Counted from the first letter of the stretch, positions 1-11,581 are shown. The stretch is DNA of 64,000 bases from Holothuria scabra (GCA_037179385.1 CM074200.1:34537884-34601883); one strand, 5' to 3'. The notes: generated by a model not told the origin, from the letters alone. Numbers and translations are program-made.

Positions 1-189
1 CCTAAACCTAAGTGAAAAGAAGTTTATATTATGTAAAATTTTTGGCTGAAAAATGGGGTAGACGCCATTGGGTGGGTGAGGTGCGTCTCATAGATTTGAC
101 AATTATACGGCACTCAAATTTGACTATGTACATCCCTGTTCATGTGGCTGGGGTGCACTAGGACAGTATGGGTTTCAAGAGGAGTTTCC

Positions 190-400
190 ATCAAAGGGAG
201 GGGGTTATCAATGGGTTTAAGGGTATTTTTCCTTTCCTTTCCAGAAGAATTAGTGTAAAATTCCCCTCTTTCATTTCCGTAAAAAATGTCAGTATCTTGG
301 TTTCTGATCTAAAGGGAGGACACCTTTGTTTGATCTTGAATAAATCAGTAGCCTTAAAAGCCCTTCCGATTGTTTACACAGTTTCAGATGGTGGGAAGCA
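190..400 (+). repeat. interspersed repeat C, copy 1
   Basis: TTTCCAGAAGAATTAGTGTAAAA, shortened here to its core CCAGAAGAA and GTAAAATTCCCC, then TTTCATTTCC, matches copies at 4610-4905 and 21640-21915. Confidence 0.6.
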
Positions 401-439
401 TGGATAAATTTCATGCATTTTATATGGATGCATTTATGG

Positions 440-750
440 GGAGGAGCAGAATTCTCTTGTTTTTGGTGGAGTTCAAATGTCATTGGGGCTTGCAATGGGT
501 CAAAGCCTCAATACCATGTTTACACAATTCCTCATGGTTGGAGTTTTTGGTACTTCACCATTTCACATGTATATGGAGATGCAATGCACAGTAGTGAGCA
601 GAACTCTAGGTCTACATAGGAAGCCTGCATGCCTTTCATGTATACTGTACTTTGTGGGTACATTACTGTACAGAGCACTGTTAATTTTAAAAAAAAAACA
701 GACTTAACTATCAGTGGCAAGGAATCACTAAGCCTTTTGGCTTTCTGGTT
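440..750 (+). mobile_element. 3' part of a Helitron/Helentron-like element
   Basis: The end GGCAAGGAATCACTAAGCC, then TTTTGGCTTTCTGGTT (716-750), is the same terminus as in the elements ending at 15456 and 40160, with an AAGCC-TTTT-GGCTT hairpin a few bases before the end. The upstream TTGTTTTTGGTGGAGTTCAAATGTCATT and GTACTTTGTGGGTACATTA are diverged family sequence. The 5' end is not found; the copy is truncated or lies deeper upstream. Confidence 0.5.
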
Positions 751-793
751 AATTACTGAAATGATTCCATTATTGCTGTAATTTTCTTTTCAG

Positions 794-971
794 TCTTGTG
801 CAGCACTGGCTTGGATTCTAACAATGTAAATCCTCATAATGATGAACTGTACTGCAAGAAATGCCATGGAAGGAAGTTTGGTATTAAAGGATATGGCTTT
901 GGCCAGGGTGCTGGTGCCCTTGGTATGGATGAAGGAGAACGTCAGGGTTTGGTCGCTGACCCATCATTAAA
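794..971 (+). CDS. CSRP: CRP/CSRP-type LIM protein, internal exon: end of LIM1 plus first glycine-rich segment
   Basis: This exon encodes the second zinc finger of LIM1 and the glycine-rich segment that follows. It begins two bases into a codon, then reads L-C-STGLDSNNV, and 17 residues separate the first finger Cys pair from the closing CKKC. Next comes HGRKFGIKGYGFGQGAGAL, the CRP signature, with a basic RKFGIK patch where vertebrate CRPs have a nuclear-localisation-like KKYGPK. A short linker ends the exon. The acceptor is TTTTCAG and the chosen donor is AA/GTGGGT at 971/972. It leaves two bases that join the single G opening the next exon to give Lys; the other possible donor at 976 would break the frame. 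CRP family proteins bind alpha-actinin and zyxin and act on the actin cytoskeleton and in muscle (family knowledge). The paralogue group is not resolved. Confidence 0.9.
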
Positions 972-1061
972 GTGGGTATAATTCTGGATTATTTACCTTA
1001 TGTTTGTAAGATATCTCTGGATTCTTTATCTTTTATTTCTTAGTTTTAATTGCACTTTGGT

Positions 1062-1230
1062 CTTCTGTAGTTGTAGAGTATCTGTTTGTCATTTGTGAGG
1101 CCCAGGTTCAGTTCTTAGCTGTAGTCATACGAAAGACTTAAGAATATTAGGTGTACTGTAGTTGTAGATTATCTGTTTGTCATGTGTGAGGCCCAGGTTC
1201 AATTCTCAGCTTCAGTCATACCAAAGACTT
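1062..1230 (+). repeat. two tandem copies of a SINE-related fragment
   Basis: Two near-identical units of about 70 bases, near 1068-1140 and 1155-1230, share TGTAGTTGTAGA, ATCTGTTTGTCAT and GAGGCCCAGGTTCA. The B-box-like GGTTCAATTCTC and the following TCATACCAAAGAC link them to the SINE at 8905-9010. Confidence 0.55.
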
Positions 1231-2598
1231 TATACCTGTAAACTGAAACCTTCCATCTGTGCTGAACTGTCATGTATGTGATGCTCTGCTTTAGCAATGA
1301 AATGAGGAAAACAGTCCAGTGACCCCACAACTGGAAATGAGCTGTAAGTTCCCAAAACCAGAAGGTTATAAGTCTGGTATCAAACCCTGGTATGTCCACA
1401 ATAAAGGGGTGCATTCAGGATTTGGTTTTTGCTTTGATGATATTTTGAAAGATGTCCGTATCAGGCCTCGAGTAGATTCTTCAGGTGTGCTACAAATCAC
1501 GACCCTCAGAAAATTAAGGTGGGTGGTAGGTGGGCTGTTCTGTTAAACTTTAATACATTTATATGAGATCCAAATCTTCAGCTAGGTGTGTAAAAAATTA
1601 CGCCTCACAGTGATTTGAGGTAAGTGATGGTGTGTAATCACACTTGCAGACCTCAAATATCAAGGCCTGCTGAGTATGGTTTGGTTATTTTATAATTCAT
1701 TTTACTTGGACAACTGCAGAGAGATAAGACAGACAATTTCAATGATGTCCAACATATATAAAGGCTGTTTTGGGGAGAATTGTGGGTTATTTTGTCCTCT
1801 TGATTCACCTATAAATGTGACTTTATGTGTTGTGTGAATTTATGATGCAATTTAGTCTTGAAATGTAATTCATGTGTACAATTTACAAAGAGACCATCAA
1901 TCACATGGCACATAAGCAACTTTGCCAAACAGTTGTTGATCTACAGTATAGGTCTACCTTTAAGTTTTCTGGCAGAATAGTTGTCACAGAGGTGGTGATT
2001 TTCGGGGGAAGGTGTGTGGGCCTGCACGGACACTCTTAAATTCTAAACACTAATATCACGTACTGTATTAAGGTCCATTTCATTAGTAAAAAATCTTGAT
2101 ACTTTGCCATCAGCACATACAGTAGCACTGATTACTGTACCAATTCAACAGTGTGTAATGTTTTTTTTGGTTTTACTGAATAACCTACTCACAATGACAT
2201 GTCTATGTGTATGCGTCTCTGACACTTTGCTTGTTAGCAATGGCATCTCAGGATGGGAATACACAGACAGTTTTTAAACTTAGTACAAAGAATGGAAGAA
2301 CTCTTTTGTTTTTGGTGTTGGTCAAAGGTGAGCTGGGTTCATCAGGTGACAAATTCTGAAAAAAAAAAAACACATTACCATAATATCTTATGGTAAGGTA
2401 TGATGCTTAGATTTCATGTAATGAATTTATGGTTGGAAATTGATCTCTTTTATGTCTGATGGAGGTCAAAGACCATCAGGGGGTCACCAGTCATTAATTT
2501 ATTAAAACTGTAAGCTTGCTAACATATTTTTTGCTGCTGAAAAATGGGCAAAGTGTCATACTTGTTATGGGAATGCCTTTTTATCCAAGTAAAACCTT

Positions 2599-2865
2599 AA
2601 AGGGCAAGAGCAGTCATCTCAAATTGAAGAAATGTAGTAGACTGTCCAGTTTCATGATTGGCTGTTGCAAGTCATGTGACAACATTTTTCTCTTCAAATG
2701 TGAAATTTAGTAGAAATAACTGCTTGGTTTATCTTGAATATGCAAAATTGAAGTCATAAATTGTAATGAAAGGCACTTTGAAGAGAAATAAGAGGAAAAT
2801 TGTGTTATCTAGCTTTTTCTTCAAAATAAGTTTGGGGGGACTGCTCTTTACCTTTAATGTTTTAT
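2599..2865 (+). repeat. interspersed repeat B, copy 1
   Basis: AAAGGGCAAGAGCAGTCATC, TTTCATGATTGGCTGTTG and CATGTGACAACATTTTTCTC recur in order at 50915-51160. Confidence 0.75.
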
Positions 2866-3177
2866 TGAAGGTCAAAAGTCATCAAGGATCTTCGGTGTCC
2901 AAAAATGAAAATTTCCCAAGAATTCCCAAGATTACATGTTTACACAAACCTATGGTGTTCTAACTTCAGGGTTCCTGCCGACAGGAAAAGATATGAAATT
3001 TCATTTTTCCTAAGGTGCAGAAACCCTGTACCTTGTCTTATAGATGGCATTTGTCCAGTGATTGAAGGGAATGGGATACTGTTGCATCATTTGAATAAAT
3101 GTATCATCAAATCCATTGTTAGGCATTTTTGCATTTTGATTCTTAATAAAAAAAAAAATCTAAATTTACTTTTGCAG

Positions 3178-3310
3178 GGCTGCACCGGCTATGGCAGGAG
3201 CATATCACTCAGCTAGTTTTGGATCGGGTGAACGTAGAGGTCCTGGACCCTGGTGCCCCAGATGCAATGGTACTGTCTACCCAGCAGAAGAGAAAAAGGG
3301 GGCTGGAGCA
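3178..3310 (+). CDS. CSRP: CRP/CSRP-type LIM protein, internal exon: inter-LIM linker and start of LIM2
   Basis: One base completes the Lys codon from the previous exon and 44 codons follow. The reading is AAPAMAGAYHSASFGSGERR, a Gly/Ala/Ser-rich linker, then GPWCPRCNGTVYPAEEKKGA. WCPRC is the first Cys pair of LIM2, and V-Y-x-A-E-x-x-x-G-A-G is the pattern seen at this point in CRP family proteins. The exon ends in phase 0 at a consensus donor, GCA/GTAAGT. With the next exon, the spacing from the second Cys to the zinc-binding His is 17 residues, which fits the LIM consensus. The overlapping frame that is open into 3216 is a shadow. Lack of the same linker in the other CRPs I know makes the exact paralogue uncertain. 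Confidence 0.9.
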
Positions 3311-5755
3311 GTAAGTACAGGTTTCAGTTTTTTGTGGTTATGCCAACTTTGATGTTGGGGAGAACAAAAAAAACATATTTATGGTATACATGTGTATCTA
3401 GATGCTAGAATATTTTTTAATTAAGGTGGTCAATGTGGTCATTTTATTTATATTGCTGTTGAAGTACCTTGCATGAAGATGATGCTTCATTTTTAAGTAA
3501 TTTCTGCCACCAACAATAGACCTAGTCTGGTGTAATATACCTCTAAGTCGCAAAAGGAAAAGTACCAAACAGCTTGTACAGGGACTGGCCCATTGCCATC
3601 ATTTTGGCGTGTTTTGACCAATGTTTTAATTAATGTAATATCAAAATTTAAGCTATCTTTACCCCTCCTTCAAAGAAATACATGTTCCTCTGTTCATTCT
3701 ACTTAATCCTCCTGTGGACTGGGGGTTGTAGAAAATGCCCGCAGTATTTTCTGCCTGCTGTCAGAGGCTACTAAAGGGAAGACTGGCACCATCTTGAACT
3801 GTATTTGGTACCGAATATGAAATGGTTTTTTACTTCACCTTTTATATAGTTGACACTATCACATTTGCTTTGGTGTGTCATTAAACCTCACCCAATCATT
3901 TCATCCTTCTAAAAAGAACCTTCAAAACTGACATAAAACTATGTGGATTTATATCTGCAAATGGACCTTGTGACAGACTTGAAAGGAAGGTTGGAAACTT
4001 GATATAAAGATTATTGGAATGAATATGGGACGCCTTAAGTGCCATTTGGTCCCAATAAAGTAGTCTTGGTACAACTGATATATTTATGCATGTTGCCAAA
4101 TTTTTGGCTGTTTCCAACCAGAAATGGAGAACCTTTTAACAAAAACGTGCAAAAATTGGGTTGGAATCAGATGCAAATTTGTTTTAGTGTGACCACGGAT
4201 TCAGTCATCATGACAAAATAGCCAAGCTGTAGCAACTGCAGCCATACTCTATTTTGACTGAACGCATAACAGCAGCAAAACTGCTAATTGCTTAAATCCT
4301 GGTGTTGTTTATGTCTATAGCAGGATGGCATGTTTGCAGCCCTTACATCATGGCTGATGTACCATTGCTGTAGGCTGATATTTTAACTCATAGTTCCTGT
4401 GTTGAAAGATATGAAAGGAATTAAGAGGAAATTTTGTTAGGAGGACCTTTCAAACCAGTATCATATCAAGTAACACATTTAAAAGACCAGTGATTAAGTT
4501 GGATGACTGCAAAGTCTCATAACAAGTAGAAACTGAAAAGTAAAAAGATAACTAGTTTGTAGCAGATTGATTTGAAAAGCTGAAATTAAGGTTAGAATGG
4601 CAGGTTTTCACCAGAGAGGGGAAGGGGTGGACTTGCCCCCCCCCACTTTCCAGAAGAAGGTGCGTAAAATTTCCCCCTTTTTTCATTTCCATACAAATTA
4701 TAAAATTGCCAATATTTCAGTTTTTACTGTAAAAAAGGAATGTTTGAACTTATGCATAAATAAGTGACCTTTACAACCCCTCAAACTGCACCTAACAGGT
4801 GCCTTGAAACAAGCTTTTGTCTCCCTGAACCCACATGTAACTAAGCCCAGGACAGCATCAATTTAGATTTTGGATTTTGCAGTTATAAACCACCCCCCCC
4901 CCCTTTTTGTGTTTCTTTCAGAATCCCTGAATGTAAAAACATTTTTAGAAGTGGCCTTTTCCTTACCACTTCAAGTGGAGTTCTTTTCATGTACCCACCT
5001 GTGTCAATTGAAAAGATTGGGAATATGAATGCATATTTTGACAACCATCTCTTGTGAAATAAATAGAAGTGACTTAAAAGAGAAAGACTACACAATGAAG
5101 AATTGTAATGAGATATACTTGAACCCAAGTAGCATTAATAAGGTCATTGGAAGAAGTTTCTGCTCAACAGTTTTGGTTTTATTTTCGTGATAAAGTAGAA
5201 AAGTTTATTCTTTTTCTTATTTGCTTGTTTTTAGCACTCAACTTTCCTTTTTTCTTTTTTTAAGTTTGAAGAGTTTATGCCATCAACCCTATTATGAAGT
5301 TCATGCATAATAATTTTTGGTTCATCATTGAAAATCATCATTTTGTGAAAATTTTTGGAAAATCTTTTTTATCAAATAACATGTTTGTGATCTTTTCTGT
5401 TAAGGCAAGCAAGTTTTGTGGAATTTTTTTATTCCCTGAAAGCTAATTAATACCCCCAGTGTTGGCTTGGAATCTCATCAAAGCATAATTGTAATTTTTC
5501 GGTGATTGATTCTGTAAAATAATTTTATTTTCTGCATTTAAATATGTAAATGATCAGTTAAGCAAATGCCCTTCTAGTGAGATAACACTCATCAGGATGT
5601 GAAATGGAAAACATGCTGATTAGTGAAATTTTGATTTTGGCAATTCATCAGTCACCAGGAAGAGGTTGAATATTTAAAGTTTGAGCAGTGAATATTCATA
5701 TGTACAGTATATTCAAATTCAGAGTTGTATTCATGTTTTTTCTTTCTGTTACCAG
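3311..5755 (+). other. CRP gene intron (2445 bp)
   Basis: The donor is GTAAGT and the acceptor is CTGTTACCAG. The only structured element I see is the second copy of an interspersed repeat at 4610-4905, which contains short C runs. The rest is AT-rich intron without recognisable features. Confidence 0.7.
4610..4905 (+). repeat. interspersed repeat C, copy 2
   Basis: Shares CCAGAAGAAGGTGCGTAAAA, CAAACTGCACCTAACAGG, CCTTGAAACAAGCTTTTG and CTCCCTGAACC with copy 3. The C/G-rich motif near its left edge is part of the family. Confidence 0.7.
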
Positions 5756-5849
5756 TCCTGGCACAACAAGTGCTTCACATGTGCCTATTGTAATAAGAGG
5801 TTGGACTCAACAACACTTTGTGACAAGGAGGGTGAAATCTTCTGCAAAG
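5756..5849 (+). CDS. CSRP: CRP/CSRP-type LIM protein, internal exon: core of LIM2
   Basis: The exon starts in phase 0 and encodes 31 residues plus one base: [20 protein letters not shown], then [11 protein letters not shown]. It supplies the His, the next three Cys (H-x2-C-x2-C-x2-C) and, 17 residues later, the seventh zinc ligand. LDSTT and EGEIFCK are typical of CRP LIM2. The eighth ligand is not here; it comes from whichever terminal exon is joined. The donor is AAAG/GTTGGT, a weaker site, leaving a G that makes an Ala codon (GCT or GCA) with any of the three downstream exons. If this intron were retained the frame would run [11 protein letters not shown] and stop, losing the last Cys. I found no second copy of this exon downstream by eye. 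Confidence 0.92.
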
Positions 5850-8800
5850 GTTGGTTTTCGTCTGGTTGCATTAGCTAAGAAGGTTAGAGACTCAGGAAGG
5901 AGGGGGGGATGGAGGGGGGGGGGGGGTAAAAACCGTGCACTATTTTGTAGTTTGCTAAAGAGAAGCTTCTGAAGCCCTTTAATCAAAAGTAATGACCTAA
6001 AATTCTTTATACTGTTATTTTCTTGTACAAACCCATTCATATTCTTTTTTAATCAGGAGTCATTCAAACATTACTCATTTAAATCTCAGGGATATTTTAC
6101 GTTGAGAAAAGGTATATCTATGTCCTTAAAAGGTATGTTTTATCCTCCATGCAGAGTTGTTTGATAAAAGTCAAAGTGATTAAGATCACAATGAAAAAAA
6201 TTATGATTTTAATAGTATAGAAAATAATGAAAAAAAAGTACTTATTTAGAAAACCCATGATTTAGATGGATTTTGTTTGAGTTAAATGGATTTATTTTAT
6301 TGATCACAGATTTAAATCATGATTTAAAAGAAAAATTTCTCAAACCACTGACACTGCTGTGTGTTGTTACAAGACGGTGTTGTGGTTGTTAATCTGGAGT
6401 ATTGTAGGTGTATATCAATGGTAAATTAACTTGAAAAGAACAAAATTACTTTCTGTTTTTCCTGAAGAGTGGTAACTTTTGGTTTTTTCTCACCACTTAC
6501 ATGTGGCCCCTCTGTGGGGCTACCAACTACTTTGGTTCCCAAAATTCTTCATATTGGTCCTTTGCGTGTTGAGTAATGTCAAAGATACTCCCACCAATGT
6601 AGTATGTTCATCTAAAGTAGGGCACATAACCAGACTTTTTAAAGGAAAAGGGTTGTTTTATATTCAGCTGGTGTCCAATGTAGAATTTGTGACATTCCTG
6701 TAAATTCTACACTGTAAATTTTCTAAAGGGGCCAGGGGAGGGGGGAGGGGGAGGGTACTTGCTTGTCTAAGAAAGTTTTCATTGAAAATTGAATGATAAA
6801 CATTACTTTGATGTTGCCAATGCAGCTTTTGGAAATTTTGAAGCAAATTTGTGGACAGCATTTCATCACAGGAAATTCTTTATTTGTGGGGAATGGAAAA
6901 GGACTGGTGCATTGATACAGCTGTTTTGAATTTCAAAATGTGTAAAGAACAGAATTATAAAACAACTGGTTTAGCTGAATGATTGAAAAAAGATTGATAA
7001 AGTTTGGGCACAATTTTTTTGTTGCAATGTTGTTATTGCATTTTGAACCATGCCAGCATTATGCATGAATTTTCTTGTTTGATCCTCTAGATTTCTGAAG
7101 TAGAGATATGCCTGTGAAACCTGTTTGTTAGATCTAGTTTTTAAAGTTCTTTTCAGGAAATAGTAAAGTAATGGGCAAGTGTAGGATTAGTTTAGGGAGT
7201 ATTGTTACCATGTGCAACCATCTGCCTAGGATTTGAGGAAAGGCAGGGGCTCTGATAGGGGGCTGGAAAAGAAGTTGGTTGAGGTCATGAGCATCTGCAG
7301 AGGTGTGAGTAGGTTGTAAGTGAACCATTAAAGGTCCTTTAATTCCATAAAAAATTTAACTGTTTAACTGCTGCATAGCCTACTGATAAACAGATGATGT
7401 AAATGTTTTTTGTTCAAAAAATTAAACTTCTGAAGTAAAAGATGAGTAATTTCAAGTAAATTTGGTTTTTAAATTAGCAACAAGAGCAATGTCCTTTGTT
7501 GCATAGGAAAAGTGAGGAATGCTTTTGTAATACTGCTGAAAAACTGAAGCCAAATGAAAAAAATTTGTGCAACTTTTTGTGCAATGCAGACCTTGAATAT
7601 CATTAGTAGCCAAATTTAGCTCGTACAATTTACTGTGAGGTACTAGACAGAACAAATGTGTCCGTTTGTTTTGTTTTGGGTCTTTCAAACAGTAATTTGA
7701 CTAAATCATGTCTCCAATAATACAATCTGAAATAACAGTGTGATCATCAGAGATATACAGTAGGAGAGGGATGCCCTTAGAATCAATTTGAGGGTTACAT
7801 ACCTAGAAAATATGCAATATTTGACTGTTATTGACCTTGCAAGTCTTCGAGAAATAGAACTTGTAATGACTGATTCGTGCAAAACTCAGTTACGACACTT
7901 TCTTTCAAAAGGTAATGTCCACAAAAATTGCATTTTAATTTGATTTTTTTTTATTGCAACATTCCTTTTAGTTGTGTGATATTTATTGACAGGAATAAAG
8001 GTTAATTTAAGGTTGGTTTAAATCACTGATCCCAAACTATTTACTGTAAGATACAGTATTGTCTGTGATAGTTTTGATAACAAATTTTTATCAATGACAG
8101 GAAATTGTACAGAAACAGTGTCATAGTTGTAATGTGAACTTGTTTTTGTTAGCCCTTTATAGAATTTCCAAGTTCTGTCAATTTTTTACCTAGCAGAGGA
8201 CAAAAAGCATTGTGTATGGCTAATGTACACTGCTGCTGCTGGTACAATGCTAAAGGGTGTATGGATACCAAGTCAAATGGGGGAGAAGGAGGGTGTGGGG
8301 TCCCTATATTCTTGCAAAAATGAAATTGAATCCTTCCTCTGGTTGATGTTATTTAGTGTCTGGAAAGCTCAGTGCAAGCTGTACATTATTTAACTTTCAC
8401 TCAAGCTACAATGACTGCACAGAGTCTTCATCATTTGTTTCACAAATGTTGTCTGCTATGGTATACATTGGTAGTAAAATAAGTATAGAAAGGGTACCAT
8501 AGCTGCAGAACTGGTGAAGCTAGCTTAAAACCAGCCAAGCTGGGTATGTACGTTGTGATGTAACCATCAGATGACCTATCTATCCTTCCATCAATGTCTG
8601 TCTGTTTGTCTGTGTCTGTTTGTCCATCCATTTGTGCATCTGAATGTAAACATTTGTGTCCAATGCATCTGTGAAAATATTGCTCACAGTTATGCTAATA
8701 TGAAGTAATTTGAAGAACAAAACCTGTATTTCCAACTACTGGTATACCACTAAATCTTCAAAGAAATGATCTTGTTTAGATTGTATAGGAATTTTAGGTC

Positions 8801-10031
8801 AAATGTCATTGTTTGAACCACTTTATGCTCAGTGTTATTACTATCTTTACATCATGCTCTAGTACTTTCTGGTACAAGAACATGCACCATTTCAGGTTTG
8901 TGTTATAGACCCTGTGTTTGATCTATTGGTAAAGCATTAGACTCTTATGCCTGATTCCTGGGTTCAATTGCCAGGTCTAGTCATACCAAAGACATAAAGG
9001 GGAAGTTTAAGCAAAAATTTAATTGTCATATGTGAAAGAGGAACCAAATCTACACAGTGTAATTTCCATTGTTGAACCCTGTCTGTGAATCAGTTCTCAT
9101 ATTTGGTTTATGGAAACCATATGGAATGGGAGTGCAACCTGTTGTTTTTATGAATTCCGAAAGTCATTTTGATGTAAAATTAAAAATATTGATATTTTTT
9201 TTTATTGAAGGTTGAATTTAATTTGGCTTTTTAAAACAAAATAATGTTGCACTGTTTATGATCAGTTAAAGCTGACAACAGTGAAAATAACAAAATAAAT
9301 GTAAATAGCCACTTTATAGGTCAGTTACTTGAAATTGTAGAAGCCATATAATTGACCGTCCATCTTTAAGTTTTGAGGATATGAATCTTGTTATATGATC
9401 CATGTTTACTGTATGTTTGAGAAATGAGTTTTATAGAGAATCCTGGGAATCTGATTTTCTAGTAGCAATATTGTACCACATATTTTAGATGTGAACATAC
9501 CCTGACATTCCTGCTGCTATACATTTCTTGCTTCAAATTCAGTTACAGGGAATAATTTATCCAGTATCGCATTGCAATTTGCTACACAAACAGCCCAAGT
9601 TGCTACACAAATGAAAAATTGTGTAGCATTCAGTTGTGTGCATAACCCTTGCATTTTCACAAACAATGTGTGAAAGACCTCAAAAATCTTCAAAACTGCT
9701 ATGCAAAATGTGGATGCTAAAATATTCCCTGAGTTATAGTGTAAAATATTTATTCATTACATCCAATTATTGTCAAAACTGAATATAGAAATTGAAAGGA
9801 TGTTTCATCAGAATTTTGCTTTATTTTTTTTTTCTTGAGCACATCAAAGCTTTTGATGTTTTAAATTTGATTCTTATTGACGACTTAGTTTCTCTTCGGA
9901 ACAAAGACTATTTTTCACATTACCTTTTAACATGTTTGCAAAATAATGGACACCAATTATTCAGTGCTAATGTGTTTTTACAGCATGTTGTTTGTATAAT
10001 TTTTTTCTGTGTATGTACATTTATATTTCAG
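5850..10031 (+). other. CRP gene intron before the first terminal exon (4182 bp)
   Basis: It runs from GTTGGT to TATATTTCAG. It contains a G run (5914-5926), a stretch around 6180-6340 with repeated GATTTAAATCATG-like words, and a tRNA-Lys-derived SINE near 8905-9010. No other exon is recognised. To reach the second and third terminal exons the same donor would have to skip about 20.1 kb and 35.7 kb. Confidence 0.7.
8905..9010 (+). mobile_element. tRNA-Lys-derived SINE fragment
   Basis: The segment TGGTAAAGCATTAGACTCTT followed by GGGTTCAATTGCC matches the A box, anticodon arm (CTT) and B box of tRNA-Lys with spacing preserved. The acceptor stem no longer pairs, so it is not a tRNA gene. It continues into TCATACCAAAGAC, which is shared with the copies at 1062-1230. 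That common non-tRNA tail is what marks it as a SINE. Confidence 0.6.
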
Positions 10032-10105
10032 CTTGTCATGGCAAAAAGTTTGGACCCACAGGAATTGGTTATGGCATTGGGGCTGGTGTTCTGCAAACCC
10101 GATAG
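10032..10105 (+). CDS. CSRP: CRP/CSRP-type LIM protein, alternative terminal exon 1 (tail ending VLQTR)
   Basis: After the acceptor TATATTTCAG the exon starts CT-TGT, so joining to the G left at 5849 gives Ala-Cys. The Cys is the eighth zinc ligand of LIM2 (CKAC). The rest reads CHGKKFGPTGIGYGIGAGVL, then QTR and TAG. The basic KKFGP motif of CRPs is kept. The usual glycine-rich GYGQGAG is GYGIGAG here, with Ile for Gln. It is the nearest terminal exon to the LIM2 core exon, so it may be the default product. The reading frame that is open through 9792-10115 is a shadow in another phase. Confidence 0.88.
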
Positions 10106-10358
10106 ACAGTACTAACCTTGCCTGCAGATTGCATGTATGTTGTAAGTGTGTCTCAGTGTGGTAATTATCCTTTTTTAATGTATTTGTTTTGCATGTTGAC
10201 AAAAGATTTTCTGCTTAATGCACTACATTTGTTAGTAAAGTTGAAGGAATCTTTTTTAGCTTGAAATGTGAATGTTCAATAGCGTGGTGTTAACTTAAAA
10301 ATCAAAATTCTTTGTTGTTTACCTAAACCATACCAGAAAAGAAAACTGGATATTCTTG

Positions 10359-11581
10359 CAGGGTTCCCAGCCTTACCTGGAAAACCAGGAAAAGTCATGG
10401 AATTTAAACAAGATGCTTTAAATCCTGGAAAAGTCATGGAATTTGATTAGCCAAAGACAAACGCTGAAAAATTGAATGGCTGTGGTGGATTTTTAGTGTT
10501 TATTTGGTTGTGGTACATGAACTAATTAAGTATCTCGGCCGAAAAAGCCAAAAGGTAGTAGCACCCCATGCCTCCAGAGCCATTTCTCCTATCACATCAT
10601 TATGTTGCCTCATCTAACAGTATTGTTTAAAAGGAAAAGTACTTAGTGTACCCCAAATAAAGATTCCAAAAATAGCACTAAAACGATTGTCCTGCAAATT
10701 GTTTCGTATATTTTTGATTAAGTTCTTTTTAAGTTGGATGCAAGGATTCAACCACAATATGATGTATATTAGTGTAATTTAAATGCATGAAAAGATATCC
10801 AATTTCTCAAATATTTTCAAAGGGGAAGGATTGTCTCTGCAAGGCTCCTCAGTGATGTCAATTTTTTTTTAATTCCTACAAATAGACAAATTTTGTCAAA
10901 TTCCAAATTTTACTTGAAAAGGTAGATTCTGTGACTCCCTGTGACTCCCTGGTGGCACTGATTGCCTCTAAGGACACCTACCTTTTTAAGAATTTTCAAA
11001 ATGGAGCGGCCCACTCCTTAGACTTCTTCCCCAGCTGGCATAGATATACAAGATAGGGACACGGCAGCGGAGGGTGTTAAGATGCGGTGAGAAATAGTTT
11101 GCCATTTATCACACAAGAAACGTTAGGGTTAAAATCATTAACAGATGAAAGTTTGAGCAGTTAAAGACAATTTCATCAATTCAGGGGATCTTCAATCTAG
11201 CCAAGAATCACAATCGAGAAGCATTAGCATATTTCTCAGTTCCATTTAATATAGTTTCCCGAAAAGAATCAAGACCATTAGATATAGGCTTAATAGTGGT
11301 AGTACATTTTACGTGGTAATTTTCTGATTACCTTAGCATGTTCCTGATTTTTTCTTACGGCAAAGAAAAGCTAAACTTTTAAACTGCATGTTTAGATTCT
11401 CTTCACAAGCATGAAAGTGCAATTTTTGGCCATCTGAGGGGTCTGATTTTCTGAAATTTTCTCTACGCTCTGCGCCAACCAATGGTGGGGCTCAGCTTAG
11501 ATAATCCTGGAATTATGAAATTACATCATGGAAAAATCATTGAAATATCATGGAATTTTATTTTCTTGGAAAGCTACCCTG
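10359..11581 (+). mobile_element. hAT-like DNA transposon relic in the 3' flank of terminal exon 1
   Basis: The left end starts CAGGGTTCCCAGCCTTACC and the right end closes GGAAAGCTACCCTG. Both ends carry repeated TCATGGAATTT and CCTGGAAAA words in subterminal position. Termini of the CAGGGTTCCCA type are familiar from hAT elements. The sequence TCTTG occurs on both sides, which may be the rest of a decayed target duplication. No transposase reading frame is present, so it is non-autonomous or decayed. It contains the AATAAA at 10656. Confidence 0.5.
10656..10661 (+). promoter_or_regulatory. candidate poly(A) signal AATAAA for terminal exon 1
   Basis: AATAAA lies 551 bases after the stop codon and is the first such hexamer downstream of this exon. 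It falls inside the hAT-like relic, so the poly(A) signal of this isoform may be transposon-derived. Use of the site is inferred. Confidence 0.45.

Larger units (their letters stand above)
1..793 (+). other. intron of the CRP/LIM gene upstream of its first visible exon
   Basis: No exon is recognised here. The missing first half of LIM1 (two Cys, the His and the next Cys) is not found, so the preceding exon must lie upstream of the window. The stretch holds a copy of an interspersed repeat (about 190-400) and the 3' end of a Helitron-like element ending at 750. The last 43 bases are a normal pyrimidine-rich 3' splice region ending in TTTTCAG. Confidence 0.6.
972..3177 (+). other. CRP gene intron (2206 bp)
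   Basis: The intron starts GTGGGT and ends TTTGCAG. It holds two adjacent copies of a tRNA-SINE-related fragment (1062-1230), a degraded relic of the GGTCAAAGGTCA repeat family (about 2300-2500) and an interspersed repeat (2599-2865) with a second copy near 51 kb. An open stretch at 1319-1546 has no LIM features and is left uncalled. Confidence 0.7.

Noticed and set aside
1319..1546. Possible extra exon between the LIM1 and linker exons
   Set aside because: It has a GT-like end but no LIM features, and the splice phases of 971 and 3178 already join perfectly without it.
8905..9010. A working tRNA-Lys gene
   Set aside because: Acceptor and T stems do not pair, and the segment continues into a repeat tail found elsewhere, so it is a SINE.
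9792..10115. 107-codon open frame over terminal exon 1
   Set aside because: It is in a different phase from the LIM reading and gives no zinc-finger Cys pattern.
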